Positions 52,127 through 61,407 of a stretch of DNA of 64,000 nt are shown one piece after another. This DNA comes from JARRKU01 sp050288425. Its GTDB lineage: Bacteria; Desulfobacterota; Desulfobacteria; Desulfobacterales; Desulfosarcinaceae. The stretch's first letter is position 1; every line of letters begins with the position of its first letter. The position numbers and the translations under genes are program-made. A model generated the notes under the pieces. The model was not told the DNA's origin. It ran no database searches and was given only the letters and a program-made list of their open reading frames with translations. The stretch is taken from NCBI GenBank assembly GCA_050288425.1, contig JBNKDU010000057.1:29992-93991 (forward strand), in the 5' to 3' direction.

Positions 52127-52570
52127 ATGAACTTAAAGCAGATCAATATCTCTTTAGAGAACCGGCACGGTCGGCTGTACGAGGTGGCCCGCGCGTTGGG
52201 CGACCTGGGCATCAACATCCGCGCCTTGAACCTGGTGGATTCCGGCGCCTTCGGGCAATTGCGCATCCTGGTGTCGGATTGGGTCGCCGCGCGGCGCTAT
52301 CTCATGGAAAAACACCTGCCCGCGAAAATCGACGATGTGGTGGCCGTGGAGATCGAAGATCGGCCCGGCAGCCTGGCCGATATGCTGGAACACATTTATC
52401 ATACCGATATCAATATTATTTACTCCTATGCGTACGTCGGAACATCGGGCGGCAATGCCGTGATGATCTTCAACTTCAACGACAACGAAAGGGCGGTGGG
52501 TATCCTCAAAAAGAAAAACTTCAGAATCCTGAATGCCGACGATTTCGGAATCATGGAAGCCGACAGCTGA
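52127..52570 (+). CDS. Tandem ACT-domain protein
   Basis: 147 residues with two ACT domains (LKQINISLENRHGRLYEVAR and VVAVEIEDRPGSLADMLEHIYH). Such proteins are often next to phenylacetate- or benzoate-CoA ligase genes and are thought to sense aromatic acids or amino acids. Here a ligase gene lies 3.2 kb downstream in the same operon. AAAGGAGG precedes the ATG. Confidence 0.82.
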   Translation: MNLKQINISLENRHGRLYEVARALGDLGINIRALNLVDSGAFGQLRILVSDWVAARRYLMEKHLPAKIDDVVAVEIEDRPGSLADMLEHIYHTDINIIYSYAYVGTSGGNAVMIFNFNDNERAVGILKKKNFRILNADDFGIMEADS

Positions 52571-52699
52571 TCCGGGCCCCGTCTCCTCTCATTCATCCAC
52601 CACCGCGCCGGGCAGGTATTCCCCAAGGTCGGATAAGAAAAATGGCAAAAGGTGAAAAACCATTGGCTCTATATTCTGTAGAGAAAGGGAGGGGACGAC

Positions 52700-53644
52700 A
52701 TGGTTGAAGAGAAAAAATTCAGCCCCCAGTCATTTGCCGTGATCGGCGCCGGCGCGGTGGGATGCATCGTGGCGGCCTTTCTCTCCAAGGGAAACAACAA
52801 GGTCACGCTCTGCGACGTCATCCCGGAATTGATCGAGCCGGCGGCATCGCGCGGAATCATCATCGAAGGCGCCGAGCAGTTGAAACAGCGGGTCTTTCGC
52901 ACCGTCGGCAGTGTGGACGACCTGGCCGACGATGTGCCCGAAGTGATTTTCATCTGCGTCAAGGCAGCGGCCACCCCCCTGATCGCCTCGGCCATCGAAC
53001 CCTACGTCAAAAAGGGCGCCTACACCATCAGCTGGCAGAACGGCATCGATACCGAAATGGAGCTGTCCAACATTCTCGGCAGCCAACGGGTGATGCGGGC
53101 CGTGGTCAATTTCGGCTGCGGCCTCAAGGGGCCCGCCCACGTGGTCATGCCCTTTCACCATGCGCCCCACTATCTCCAGGAACTCGACCCGCAATCGAGG
53201 CCCGCGGCCGAGGCCGTCTGCCGGAAGCTGACGGAGGCGGGGCTGCACACCGAGCTCACCGACGATATCGTCTCCATGGTCTGGCGCAAATCGATCATGA
53301 ATGCCGCCATGAACCCGGTGTGCGCCGTCACCGGACTGACCATGGCCAAGGCCATGAACGATCCGCTGGTGTTCGAACTCGTCGACGCCCTGACCATCGA
53401 GTGCATCCGGGTCGCCCGGGTCAACGAAATCTCCCTGGGCTGGAATTACTACCCGTATGCCATGGAATATCTCCGCTCGGCCGGCGACCACAAGCCCTCC
53501 ATGCTCGTGGACATCATCAACAAGCGCCGGACCGAAGTCGACTTCATGAACGGCAAGATGATCGAATACGGCCGCCAGGCAGGCACGCCGACGCCGTATA
53601 ACCATATGATCCGGGGCCTGGTAAAGGCCATCGAACCCAACTAG
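52700..53644 (+). CDS. Ketopantoate reductase-family (PanE/ApbA) oxidoreductase
   Basis: 314 residues. NADP-binding FAVIGAGAVGCIVAAFLSKGN, the VKAAATPLIASAIEPYVK loop, SWQNGIDTEMEL and the conserved helix block VWRKSIMNAAMNPVCAVTGLT with the catalytic Lys. PanE makes pantoate for CoA synthesis, but many homologues in degradation operons act on other 2-oxo or hydroxy acids. Co-location with an activator and HgdB-like gene favours a catabolic dehydrogenase; this cannot be decided from sequence. Confidence 0.8.
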   Translation: MVEEKKFSPQSFAVIGAGAVGCIVAAFLSKGNNKVTLCDVIPELIEPAASRGIIIEGAEQLKQRVFRTVGSVDDLADDVPEVIFICVKAAATPLIASAIEPYVKKGAYTISWQNGIDTEMELSNILGSQRVMRAVVNFGCGLKGPAHVVMPFHHAPHYLQELDPQSRPAAEAVCRKLTEAGLHTELTDDIVSMVWRKSIMNAAMNPVCAVTGLTMAKAMNDPLVFELVDALTIECIRVARVNEISLGWNYYPYAMEYLRSAGDHKPSMLVDIINKRRTEVDFMNGKMIEYGRQAGTPTPYNHMIRGLVKAIEPN

Positions 53645-53669
53645 TCGCCGGGAGAGGAGCGACCAGACC

Positions 53670-54476
53670 ATGAGCGACCGGCCCGTCTATATCGGCGTCG
53701 ATGTCGGCGCATCGCGGACCAAAGTCGCGGTGCTCGACCCCGGGGCGCGCATGGTCGGCCGGAGCGTGGCCCGCTCGGGCGTCGATTTCGGGGCCACGGC
53801 CGACCAATGCCTGGCCGAGGCACTGGAGATGGCCGGCGCCGGACCCGAAGACGTAGCCGCCGCCGTGGCCACGGGCTACGGGCGTGAAAATGTGGCCTTC
53901 GCCCAGGCATCGCGGACGGAAATCGCCTGCCACGGCAGGGGCTGTTTTCGCCAGTTTCCCGTGGCCCAGAGCATCATCGACATCGGCGGACAGGACAACA
54001 AGATCATCAAACTGGACGACCGCGGCCGGCGCATCAGTTTCAGGATGAACCGCAAATGCGCGGCCGGTACGGGCGCCTTCCTGGAAGAGATGGCCATGCG
54101 GCTGGACACGCCGCTGGAGGATATGGACCGCCTGGCCGCCGGCGCGCGGAACATGATCAAACTCGGCAGTTATTGCACCGTCTTCTCGGCCACCGAGGTG
54201 TTGACCCACATCCGCAACGGAGAGGAGTTGCCCGACATCGTCAAGGGCCTTTTCTACTCCATGGTCAAGCGCATCGTGGAGATGGACGCCCTCACCGACA
54301 CGGTGGTGATGACCGGCGGCGTGGCCGCCCACAATCCCTACCTGGTGACCATGGCGGGAGAAATTCTCCACCGCGAAATCCGCTGCCCCCAGTGGGCCCA
54401 GTTCACCGGCGCCGTGGGGGCGGCGCTGTATGCCCTGGAACAGAAACCACCCGAAGTTGCGGAAGAAAGACAATGA
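53670..54476 (+). CDS. BadG/HgdC-type ATP-dependent activator (archerase)
   Basis: 268 residues. ASKHA nucleotide motifs YIGVDVGASRTKVAVLD, IIDIGGQDNKIIKLD, and VMTGGVAAHNPYLV. The two cysteines that bridge the dimer's [4Fe-4S] cluster are C130 (MNRKCAAGTGAFLE) and C169 (KLGSYCTVFS). These proteins use ATP to push a low-potential electron into 2-hydroxyacyl-CoA dehydratases or class I benzoyl-CoA reductases. It overlaps the next gene by ATGA, so the pair is one enzyme system. Confidence 0.93.
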   Translation: MSDRPVYIGVDVGASRTKVAVLDPGARMVGRSVARSGVDFGATADQCLAEALEMAGAGPEDVAAAVATGYGRENVAFAQASRTEIACHGRGCFRQFPVAQSIIDIGGQDNKIIKLDDRGRRISFRMNRKCAAGTGAFLEEMAMRLDTPLEDMDRLAAGARNMIKLGSYCTVFSATEVLTHIRNGEELPDIVKGLFYSMVKRIVEMDALTDTVVMTGGVAAHNPYLVTMAGEILHREIRCPQWAQFTGAVGAALYALEQKPPEVAEERQ

Positions 54477-55726
54477 TGACGGCCACACGACCATTCAAGG
54501 GCAAACCCATCCGGGCGGCCAAAATCCTTTCCGGGATCATGGCCGATTACTATTCCGAGCTGGACCGCGCCGCCCGCACGGGAGAGGCCAGGATCGCCTG
54601 GTGCACCAGCGTGGGACCGGCCGAACTGCTTCGGGCCATGGGGTTCCTGGTCTACTTTCCCGAAAACCACGGCGCCATGCTGGGCGCCACCCGGATGGCC
54701 ACCGAATTGATCCCCCATGCCAACGCCCTGGGCTATTCGCCCGATATCTGCTCCTACCTGACGGCCGATGTGGGCGCCTGGATCAAGGGCGTGACGCCGC
54801 TTTCCAAGGCCTGCCCGGGAATCGAGAAGCCGCCGAAACCGGATGTCCTGGTCTTCAGCACCAACCAGTGCCGGGACGTGAAGGACTGGTTTGCCTGGTA
54901 TGCCCGCGAACTGGGCGTGCCCATGCTGGGCATCCACGCCCATCGCGGCCTGTCGGACATCGGCCCGGACCAGGTCGGCGCCATTGCCCGTCAGATCGAG
55001 GATCTGGTGGACCCCTTGGCCTCCATCGCCGGCCGCGACCTGGATATGGAGGAACTGCGGCGGGTGACGGCCCTCTCCCGGCAGTGCTCCGACCTGTGGG
55101 AGAAGGTACTCCACACCGCCTCCGCACGGCCTTCGCCCATCACCTTCTTCGATGCCACCATCCATATGGCGCCGGCCGTCTGCCTTCGGGGGCTACCGTC
55201 GGCGGTGAATTACTACCGGGATGTCCTGCTGCCGGAGCTGGAGGAAAGAATTCAAAACAAGGTCGCCGCGGTGGAAGGGGAACGCTTCCGTCTCTACTGG
55301 GACGGCATGCCGGTGTGGGGCCGGCTGCGCGACTATGCCCAGATGTTCGGTCGCCGGCAGGCCAACGTGATCGCGTCGACCTATTGCAACAGCTGGATCT
55401 TCTCCGCCTTCGACCCGGACCGCCCCCTGGAAAGCATGGCGCGGGCCTATTCGGAATTGTTCATCACCCGGGCCGACGACGCCAAGGAAGCCTACATCAA
55501 ACAGATGATCGCGACCTTCCACATCGACGGCTTGATCTACCACGATGCCAGGACCTGTCCCAACAATTCCAATTGCCGCTACGGCATGCCCCGGCGGCTC
55601 GAAGAGGAGACCGGCATCCCCAGCCTGGTGATCAACGGAGATCTCAACGACCTCCGGCTGGTATCGGACGAGCAGATCAAGACCAACGTGGAGGCCTTCG
55701 TGGAACAACTCGCAGAGCTCGGGTAG
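54473..55726 (+). CDS. 2-hydroxyacyl-CoA dehydratase / benzoyl-CoA reductase D-subunit-like protein
   Basis: 417 residues of the HgdB/FldBC/BcrBC family. Cluster cysteines are likely C44 (IAWCTSVGPAELLR), the one in SPDICSYLTADVG, and further ones in FSTNQCRDVKDWF and HDARTCPNNSNCRYG. Normally two homologous subunits (B and C) form the heterodimer; only one gene is present here, with its activator. A homodimer or a partner elsewhere is required. The substrate is unknown; location among aromatic acyl-CoA genes suggests an aromatic or alicyclic acyl-CoA. Confidence 0.85.
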   Translation: MMTATRPFKGKPIRAAKILSGIMADYYSELDRAARTGEARIAWCTSVGPAELLRAMGFLVYFPENHGAMLGATRMATELIPHANALGYSPDICSYLTADVGAWIKGVTPLSKACPGIEKPPKPDVLVFSTNQCRDVKDWFAWYARELGVPMLGIHAHRGLSDIGPDQVGAIARQIEDLVDPLASIAGRDLDMEELRRVTALSRQCSDLWEKVLHTASARPSPITFFDATIHMAPAVCLRGLPSAVNYYRDVLLPELEERIQNKVAAVEGERFRLYWDGMPVWGRLRDYAQMFGRRQANVIASTYCNSWIFSAFDPDRPLESMARAYSELFITRADDAKEAYIKQMIATFHIDGLIYHDARTCPNNSNCRYGMPRRLEEETGIPSLVINGDLNDLRLVSDEQIKTNVEAFVEQLAELG

Positions 55727-55745
55727 CAACGGTACAGGAGGCAAT

Positions 55746-57302
55746 ATGGCAGGCTGGCTCAACCTCGGACAAAACCTGAAGATCAATGCCAAGAAGTTTC
55801 CCGACAAAATCGCCGTAATGGACGCCCGGCGCAGCTATACCTATTCCCGGCTCAACCGGCGCACCAACCGGCTGGCCAACAGCCTGCTGGGGCTGGGACT
55901 GGCCAAGGGAGACAAGGTGGCCGTGCTGCTGGAAAATTGCATCGAAATCGCGGAACTCTACCTGGCCACCGCCAAGACCGGGCTGATCATCGTCCCCATC
56001 AATTTCCGGCTGGCCGCCAACGAGATCGAATACATCGTGGACAATTCCGATGCCCGGGCCATGGTGGTCCACGACCAGTTCGCTTCATCGGTGGCCCCCG
56101 TCAAGGATCGCCTGACCAAGATCGCCGCCGCCAATTTCATCATGGTGGGCCAGGCCGAGGAGGGGTACCGGGAATACGAACCCTTTATCCGGAACGCCGC
56201 GGAGGAAGAACCCGCGGCCGAAGTCCTCCCCTCCGACACCTGGGTGCTGATCTACACCTCCGGGACCACCGGAAAACCCAAGGGCGTCCTGCGCTCCCAC
56301 GAGTCCCACATCGCCTTCTACCTGCTCAACGCCGTCGACTTCGGCTTCCGGGAGAACGACATCTGCCTGAACGTGATGCCGCTGTGCCATATCAATTCGG
56401 TCTTCTATACCTTTCTCTTCACCTATATCGGCGCATCCGTCTATATCCATCCGGCCATGTCCTTCCGGTCCGAGGAGATCCTGGAGATCGTGGAACGCGA
56501 GAAGATCACCTTCATCTCCCTGATCCCCACCCACTACAATCTGATCCTCAACACCGGCGAAGCGGCCCGGCGACGGGACCGGCGCTCGATCCGCAAGCTA
56601 TTGTGTTCCTCCGCGCCGGTGCGCAAGAAGATGAAGCTGTCCATCATGGATTTCTTCCCCGGCGTCGAATTGTACGAGGCCTACGGCTCCACCGAAGCCG
56701 GCATCGTCACCATCCTCAAGCCGGAGCATCAGATGAAGAAGCTGGGTTCCATCGGCTTCGAGTCCCTGGGCACCGAGTTCGTGAAGATCCTCGATCCTAA
56801 CGGCAATCCGCTGCCGCCCAACGAAGTCGGCGAGCTCTACTCGCGCGGCCCCATGCTCTTCGACGCCTACTACAAACTACCGGAGAAAACCGCCGAGGCC
56901 TTTCGCGACGGGTGGTTCTCCGCCGGCGACATGGCCATGCGGGACGAGGACGGCTTCTATCTCATCGTGGACCGCAAGGACAACATGATCATCACCGGCG
57001 GCGAACATGTCTACCCCAGCGAGGTGGAAGAGGTCATCGCCGGCCATGAATGCGTCTTCGACTGCGCCTGCATCGCCGTACCCGATGAAAAGTGGGGGGA
57101 GAAGGTGGTGGCGGTGGTGGCCACCCAACCGGGTACGGACGAATCCGATGTGGACGCGGAGACCATCAAGTCGTGCTGCCGGGAGAAGCTGGCCGGCTAC
57201 AAGACCCCCAAGGAAGTCATCTTCATCAAGCCCGATGAGATGCCGCGCACGGCCACGGGCAAAATTCTGCACCGGAAACTGCGGGAGAAGTTCCAAAAAT
57301 AG
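55746..57302 (+). CDS. AMP-forming acyl-CoA ligase
   Basis: 518 residues, class I adenylate-forming enzyme. AMP loop YTSGTTGKPKGVLRS, motif LYEAYGSTEAG, GWFSAGDMAMRDEDGFYLIVDRKDN and the catalytic lysine in PRTATGKILHRKLRE. It activates a carboxylic acid to its CoA ester at the start of the pathway. It is less like benzoate-CoA ligases than like medium-chain or aryl acid ligases, so the acid is not assigned. AGGAGG precedes the ATG, 20 bp after the HgdB-like stop. Confidence 0.9.
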   Translation: MAGWLNLGQNLKINAKKFPDKIAVMDARRSYTYSRLNRRTNRLANSLLGLGLAKGDKVAVLLENCIEIAELYLATAKTGLIIVPINFRLAANEIEYIVDNSDARAMVVHDQFASSVAPVKDRLTKIAAANFIMVGQAEEGYREYEPFIRNAAEEEPAAEVLPSDTWVLIYTSGTTGKPKGVLRSHESHIAFYLLNAVDFGFRENDICLNVMPLCHINSVFYTFLFTYIGASVYIHPAMSFRSEEILEIVEREKITFISLIPTHYNLILNTGEAARRRDRRSIRKLLCSSAPVRKKMKLSIMDFFPGVELYEAYGSTEAGIVTILKPEHQMKKLGSIGFESLGTEFVKILDPNGNPLPPNEVGELYSRGPMLFDAYYKLPEKTAEAFRDGWFSAGDMAMRDEDGFYLIVDRKDNMIITGGEHVYPSEVEEVIAGHECVFDCACIAVPDEKWGEKVVAVVATQPGTDESDVDAETIKSCCREKLAGYKTPKEVIFIKPDEMPRTATGKILHRKLREKFQK

Positions 57303-57332
57303 ATAATCAAAACCCATGAGGAGGAAACGCAC

Positions 57333-58523
57333 ATGCTGAGCAAGGCCTTTATTCCCTACGGCGGTTACTACTGCACCCCCTTTGCCCGATGGCAGGGCAG
57401 CCTGGCCAACGCCAACGCCATCACCCTGGGCGCCGAAACCGCCAAACGCTGGATGGCCGCCAGGAGCTGGGATCCCAGGATGCTGGACTACCTGATCCTG
57501 GGCATCACCATCGGCCAGCCCAAGGTATTTTACGGCGGGCCCTGGGCCGCGGCCCTCATCGGCGCCGCCGACATACCCGGCACCATCGTCAGCCAGGCCT
57601 GCTCCACTTCCACCACCGGCATCCACCAGGCCGCCATGGGCGTGGAGACCGGCATGCTCGACACCGCCTTCTGCCTGATGGTGGACCGGACCTCCAACGG
57701 TCCCCACACCATCTGGCCCAACCCCCAAGGCCCCGGCGGACAAGTGGTCTCCGAAGACTGGGTCATGGAGCACTTCAACCTGGACCCCTGGGCCGGCGGC
57801 GCCATGATCCAGACCGCCGAAAACGTGGCCCGGGAAGCGGGTATCCAACGCGAACAATGCGATGCCGTGACCCTGCGCCGCAGCGAACAATACAAGGAAG
57901 CCCTGGCCGACGACCAGGCCTTTCAGAAACGCTACATGTTCCCCGTGGAAATCCAGGTTTCCAGGAAGAAGACCATCACCCTCTCGGCCGACGAAGGGGT
58001 CATGCCCTCCACGGCGGAAGGCCTGGCCGGATTGCGGCCGGTGCTGCCCGACGGCGTGCATACCTTCGGGTCCCAGACCCATCCCGCCGACGGCAATTGC
58101 GGCATCGCCGTGACCACCCGCGAACGGGCCAGGGAGCTGAGCGCCGATCCCAATATCGAGGTGCAGGTTGTCTCCTACGGCTATGCGCGCACCAAGAAGG
58201 GATTCATGGCCATGGCCGTGGTTCCCGCGGTGAAGATGGCCCTGGAAAAGGCCGGCCTGGACATCGGACAGATGAAGGCCATCAAGACCCACAACCCCTT
58301 CGCCGCCAATGACATTTACATGGCCGACCAGATGAATATCGATGTGATGGGCTTCAACAACTACGGCTGTTCGCTGATCTTCGGACATCCCCAGGCCCCC
58401 ACCGCCGCGCGTTCCATCATCGAAGGCATCGAGGAGGTGGCCATGGCCGGAGGCGGCCATTTGCTCTTCGGCGGCTGCGCCGCCGGCGACACCGCCGCCG
58501 CCCTGGTCCTGAAGATCGGATGA
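57333..58523 (+). CDS. Thiolase-family protein with altered C-terminal motif
   Basis: 396 residues. The nucleophilic cysteine lies in VSQACSTSTTGIHQA. The usual GHPxGASG becomes FGHPQAPTAARSI, and the C-terminal CxG motif is HLLFGGCAAGDTAAALV. The middle keeps THNPFAANDIYMA, like the HDAFA block. It should perform a thiolytic or Claisen-type step, but the altered loop suggests an unusual substrate. AGGAGG precedes the start; last gene of the operon. Confidence 0.85.
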   Translation: MLSKAFIPYGGYYCTPFARWQGSLANANAITLGAETAKRWMAARSWDPRMLDYLILGITIGQPKVFYGGPWAAALIGAADIPGTIVSQACSTSTTGIHQAAMGVETGMLDTAFCLMVDRTSNGPHTIWPNPQGPGGQVVSEDWVMEHFNLDPWAGGAMIQTAENVAREAGIQREQCDAVTLRRSEQYKEALADDQAFQKRYMFPVEIQVSRKKTITLSADEGVMPSTAEGLAGLRPVLPDGVHTFGSQTHPADGNCGIAVTTRERARELSADPNIEVQVVSYGYARTKKGFMAMAVVPAVKMALEKAGLDIGQMKAIKTHNPFAANDIYMADQMNIDVMGFNNYGCSLIFGHPQAPTAARSIIEGIEEVAMAGGGHLLFGGCAAGDTAAALVLKIG

Positions 58524-58534
58524 CAAGAACCGTC

Positions 58535-58708
58535 GTCTTTCCCCCTGAATGAACCTGGAAACGTCGGGCCGGCCTCCGCGCCGGCCTGAACGTATTACCG
58601 CCGCCGTGCCCATTCCAAACACGGCAGGGACGGAGCCCTGCCCTACGAAGACCATCGTCCCTTCGCCCGGATGAACCTGAAACGTAGGGCCGGCCTCCGC
58701 GCCGGCCT
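58535..58708. repeat. Two copies of an intergenic GC-rich hairpin repeat
   Basis: Both copies contain TGAACCTG-AAACGT-GGGCCGGCCTCCGCGCCGGCC in near-identical form (around 58549-58586 and 58671-58708). Between them lies GCAGGGACGGAGCCCTGCC, a further hairpin. No reading frame. Such repeats are common between genes in related genomes. The rest of the gap up to 58911 is AT-rich and holds the hsp20 promoter (TTGACA at 58832). Confidence 0.6.
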
Positions 58709-58911
58709 TGCCGCGAACCCACCCCCCACATCTCGAGGCACCTGATATAATGGTATAATGGAACCATCCCTTGTATTACCTTTGCTTATTAATCTTTTTT
58801 AGTAATGTCATAAATTATTAATTTACCTATTGACATGACCAGATTAATTTTTAATTTTCTGCCAAATGCATTTAACCTTCAATTCGGATGTAAAACCAAG
58901 GAGGTGTCCCG

Positions 58912-59370
58912 ATGATTTACCGCAGATTTTACAATTACCCCAACGCAAACCTCTGGAACGCTTTCGATCAACTCGAAAGGATGCGGCGCCGGTTCGACCG
59001 ATTCTTCGGGGAGGACGCCGGCACCCGCGGCGGGCTACTGGGATCGGGCGTGTTTCCCCAGATCAATCTGACCGAAGATGCCGACCGGTTTTACATCCGG
59101 GCGGAAATTCCCGGCGTAAGCGCGGATCAGATCGATATGCAGGCCACTGGGAAGAAAATCGCCATCACCGGTGAACGCAGACTGGATCAGGAGAACGAGG
59201 GCGTCCGTTACCATCGCCGGGAACGGGAAGCCGGGAAATTCTCCCGCATCATCGAGATGCCGTCGGACATCGATGCAGATCGTATCGAGGCGAAAATGCA
59301 AGACGGCATCCTGACCATCCGTGCACCCAAGGCAGAGGCTTTCAAGCCGCGCCAGATCTCCATCAATTAA
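58912..59370 (+). CDS. Small heat shock protein (Hsp20) 1
   Basis: 152 residues with the alpha-crystallin domain from about residue 45: FPQINLTEDADRFYIRAEIP, GKKIAITGERRL and the C-terminal DGILTIRAPKAE with a final I-x-I-like QISIN. ATP-independent holdase that keeps unfolding proteins soluble. AAGGAGGTG precedes the ATG. The second Hsp20 gene follows after 30 bp. Confidence 0.95.
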   Translation: MIYRRFYNYPNANLWNAFDQLERMRRRFDRFFGEDAGTRGGLLGSGVFPQINLTEDADRFYIRAEIPGVSADQIDMQATGKKIAITGERRLDQENEGVRYHRREREAGKFSRIIEMPSDIDADRIEAKMQDGILTIRAPKAEAFKPRQISIN

Positions 59371-59400
59371 ATCAACGCCGTAAATCAGGAGGTGACGGCC

Positions 59401-59811
59401 ATGAGAAACAAGGAATCGAAAGAGCTGAAGGTGAAAGAAAAACAGGAAGTGACCACGCCGGCGGAGCAGACCCGGCCCGGCCTCGTGTTCACCCCTTCCG
59501 TGGATATTTTCGAAAATGAAAAGGCAATCGTGCTGCTGGCGGACATGCCCGGCGTACAGGCCAAAGACCTGAATATCGATCTGCGGGACAACACCCTCAC
59601 CCTGGACGGCGCGGTGGAACCCTATGAATCGTCGGCGGAAGATGCGGTCATGATCGAATATGAAGTGGGCAAATATTACCGTCAGTTTTCACTTTCCGAA
59701 ATGATCGACCAGGAAAAAATCGACGCCCAATTGCAGAACGGTGTGCTCCGACTGACGCTGCCGAAAGTGGAAAAAGCCACCCCGCGCACCATCACCGTAC
59801 AGGCAGGATAG
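59401..59811 (+). CDS. Small heat shock protein (Hsp20) 2
   Basis: 136 residues; a charged N-terminus (KESKELKVKEKQEVTT), then the alpha-crystallin domain (VDIFENEKAIVLLADMPGV, DNTLTLDGAV, NGVLRLTLPKVEKATPRTITV). Only distantly similar to its neighbour, so the pair probably forms mixed oligomers, as in other bacteria. ATG 59401 follows AGGAGGTGACGGCC. Confidence 0.94.
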   Translation: MRNKESKELKVKEKQEVTTPAEQTRPGLVFTPSVDIFENEKAIVLLADMPGVQAKDLNIDLRDNTLTLDGAVEPYESSAEDAVMIEYEVGKYYRQFSLSEMIDQEKIDAQLQNGVLRLTLPKVEKATPRTITVQAG

Positions 59812-59818
59812 TCGCATC

Positions 59819-59863
59819 GGGACCGGCTTTCCGCATCGGGAGGCCGAATGCAAAGCCGGTCCC
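59819..59863. terminator. Hairpin between convergent hsp20 and ygjP-like genes
   Basis: Perfect 12-bp arms GGGACCGGCTTT and AAAGCCGGTCCC around a 21-base loop. No clear T-run follows. It sits where the two convergent transcripts meet, so it may end both. Confidence 0.5.
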
Positions 59864-59925
59864 ATCGACCGTGGGAAGCCCACCCCCAAGGCTGTCCGCC
59901 TTTTCCATCGAACCGGACATTCCCC

Positions 59926-60522
59926 TTAGAATGATCCATCCGCCAAGAGCAGCATGGGATCATGCATTTTCAGGCGCCGGTCCAGCCCCCGCGGGTCGAC
60001 GATACATTCGCCCAGTTCCTTCCAGAACCGCGGGCCGTGATCCTTGATGCGGGTATGGACGAGTTCGTGCAGAATGACATAGTCCCGTAATTCCCGGGGC
60101 AGGCGGATGAGATTCACGTTGAGGTTGATATTGTTGACGGCGGAGCAGCTTCCCCAGCGGGTCTTCTGGTTGCGGATGAAGACCCTTTCGTATTCGAAAC
60201 CATGCTGCCCGGCCAGTTCCTCGAGGCGCTCCACGATCACCCGCCGGGCCACCGCACGGTTGATGGGGGGACGACGATGGGAATCGAGGGCCCCCTTCTC
60301 GATATGGGTCATGCGTTCCAGGTGCTTGGCGATCCAGCCGGCCTTGCGCCGGGCCACGGCCAGGGCCGCCTCGAAGGTCACATTCAGCGGAACGGCCACC
60401 CGCACGCCCTTGAAAGGCCGGACGGTCAGACAGATATGTTTGGCCCGCCGGCTGCGCTCCAGCAGCACATCGCCGATTCCCGAGAGATGCACCTTCCGTG
60501 ACCCCGTCTCTTTTTTGGGCAT
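59926..60522 (-). CDS. YgjP/WLM-type metallopeptidase-like protein (DUF45)
   Basis: 198 residues. Zinc motif HELVHTRIKDHGPRFW (HExxH plus downstream His) and the family block NQKTRWGSCSAVNNINLN. These proteins resemble SprT/WLM-type proteases; YgjP has been linked to UTP pyrophosphatase activity in some annotations. ATG 60522 follows AGGAGA at seven bases. Single gene. Confidence 0.88.
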   Translation of the reverse strand: MPKKETGSRKVHLSGIGDVLLERSRRAKHICLTVRPFKGVRVAVPLNVTFEAALAVARRKAGWIAKHLERMTHIEKGALDSHRRPPINRAVARRVIVERLEELAGQHGFEYERVFIRNQKTRWGSCSAVNNINLNVNLIRLPRELRDYVILHELVHTRIKDHGPRFWKELGECIVDPRGLDRRLKMHDPMLLLADGSF

Positions 60523-60717
60523 ATCATTCTCTCCTGAATCGAAGATCATCCCGACGTTTTTTCATCGATTTGTCGGCCGGCGCCGGCTCGAGCACCGGTT
60601 TACCCGCATACGTGTCCAAGCGATACCATCCGGCGAGGTTTCAATGCCGATTGCGTATCGATTCGGAATCCCAATGTCTGAGTATAACGATAGAATCACC
60701 TGGAAGAAATTGCGCAG

Positions 60718-61407
60718 CTATTTCTTGTCGGGTGAATTCATTTGTTCTGTGTCGGACTTGATTCCGGCTTTTTTCTTGATTGCTTCAATATCCAGATTCT
60801 CAAACCAGCGTGGCAAATTCTCCCATATTTTATGGAATCCAAAGCCACCTTCCGTCATCTCGCGTAAGGCATCCTTTTTTTCCCAATTTTGAACTGCAAC
60901 ACGGTAAAGCGCACACATGATTCCCGTACGATCTGCCCCATGCTGACAGTGGACCAGAACCGGTGCATGTTTCGGATTTGTGACGATCTGCAAAAATCTT
61001 ACGGCATCCTCTTCCTCAGGATGCCATGTCTTCATGTAAATGTGTTCATAAGCGAACCCCAAGTTACTGATTTCATCCCGGTCTGAATGAAATGCGCGTA
61101 AATTGACAATGGTTCCGATTCCAATCTCTTTGAGGTTCGCCATACCTTCTGCGGACGGTTGCGCGCTTCGATAAAGCGAATCCGATACCTTGTGAAGGTT
61201 GGGAACACCTTTCACGTACATCGGCTGGGCCCATTGCGCGGGTCGATTCTCTATAGATTTGTCAAGCCCATGAGCGGCATTGAGCGGGATCAATATCATG
61301 ATACTGATTACGGCGATTAGATTCACGTTTTTACCCGCTGAACCCCGCGGCCCACAGGCCGCGTGGTTCCCGACCCGTGCGAAAGCCCTGGTTAGATGAA
61401 AATTCAT
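60718..61407 (-). CDS. Exported dual-specificity-type protein phosphatase
   Basis: 229 residues. After a basic N-terminus there is a hydrophobic signal (LIAVISIMILIPLNAAHG), then a DSP domain with catalytic VHCQHGADRTG (C-x5-R) and KTWHPEEEDAVRFL carrying the general acid. Likely periplasmic. Relatives act on phosphoproteins, lipids or inositol phosphates. ATG 61407 follows GGAGATAGG. The N-terminus may start later, nearer to the signal. Confidence 0.82.
   Translation of the reverse strand: MNFHLTRAFARVGNHAACGPRGSAGKNVNLIAVISIMILIPLNAAHGLDKSIENRPAQWAQPMYVKGVPNLHKVSDSLYRSAQPSAEGMANLKEIGIGTIVNLRAFHSDRDEISNLGFAYEHIYMKTWHPEEEDAVRFLQIVTNPKHAPVLVHCQHGADRTGIMCALYRVAVQNWEKKDALREMTEGGFGFHKIWENLPRWFENLDIEAIKKKAGIKSDTEQMNSPDKK

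Noticed and set aside
56877..58655. Minus-strand open frame of 592 codons opposite the ligase and thiolase genes
   Set aside because: Spans two real genes on the other strand; no start signal or motifs.
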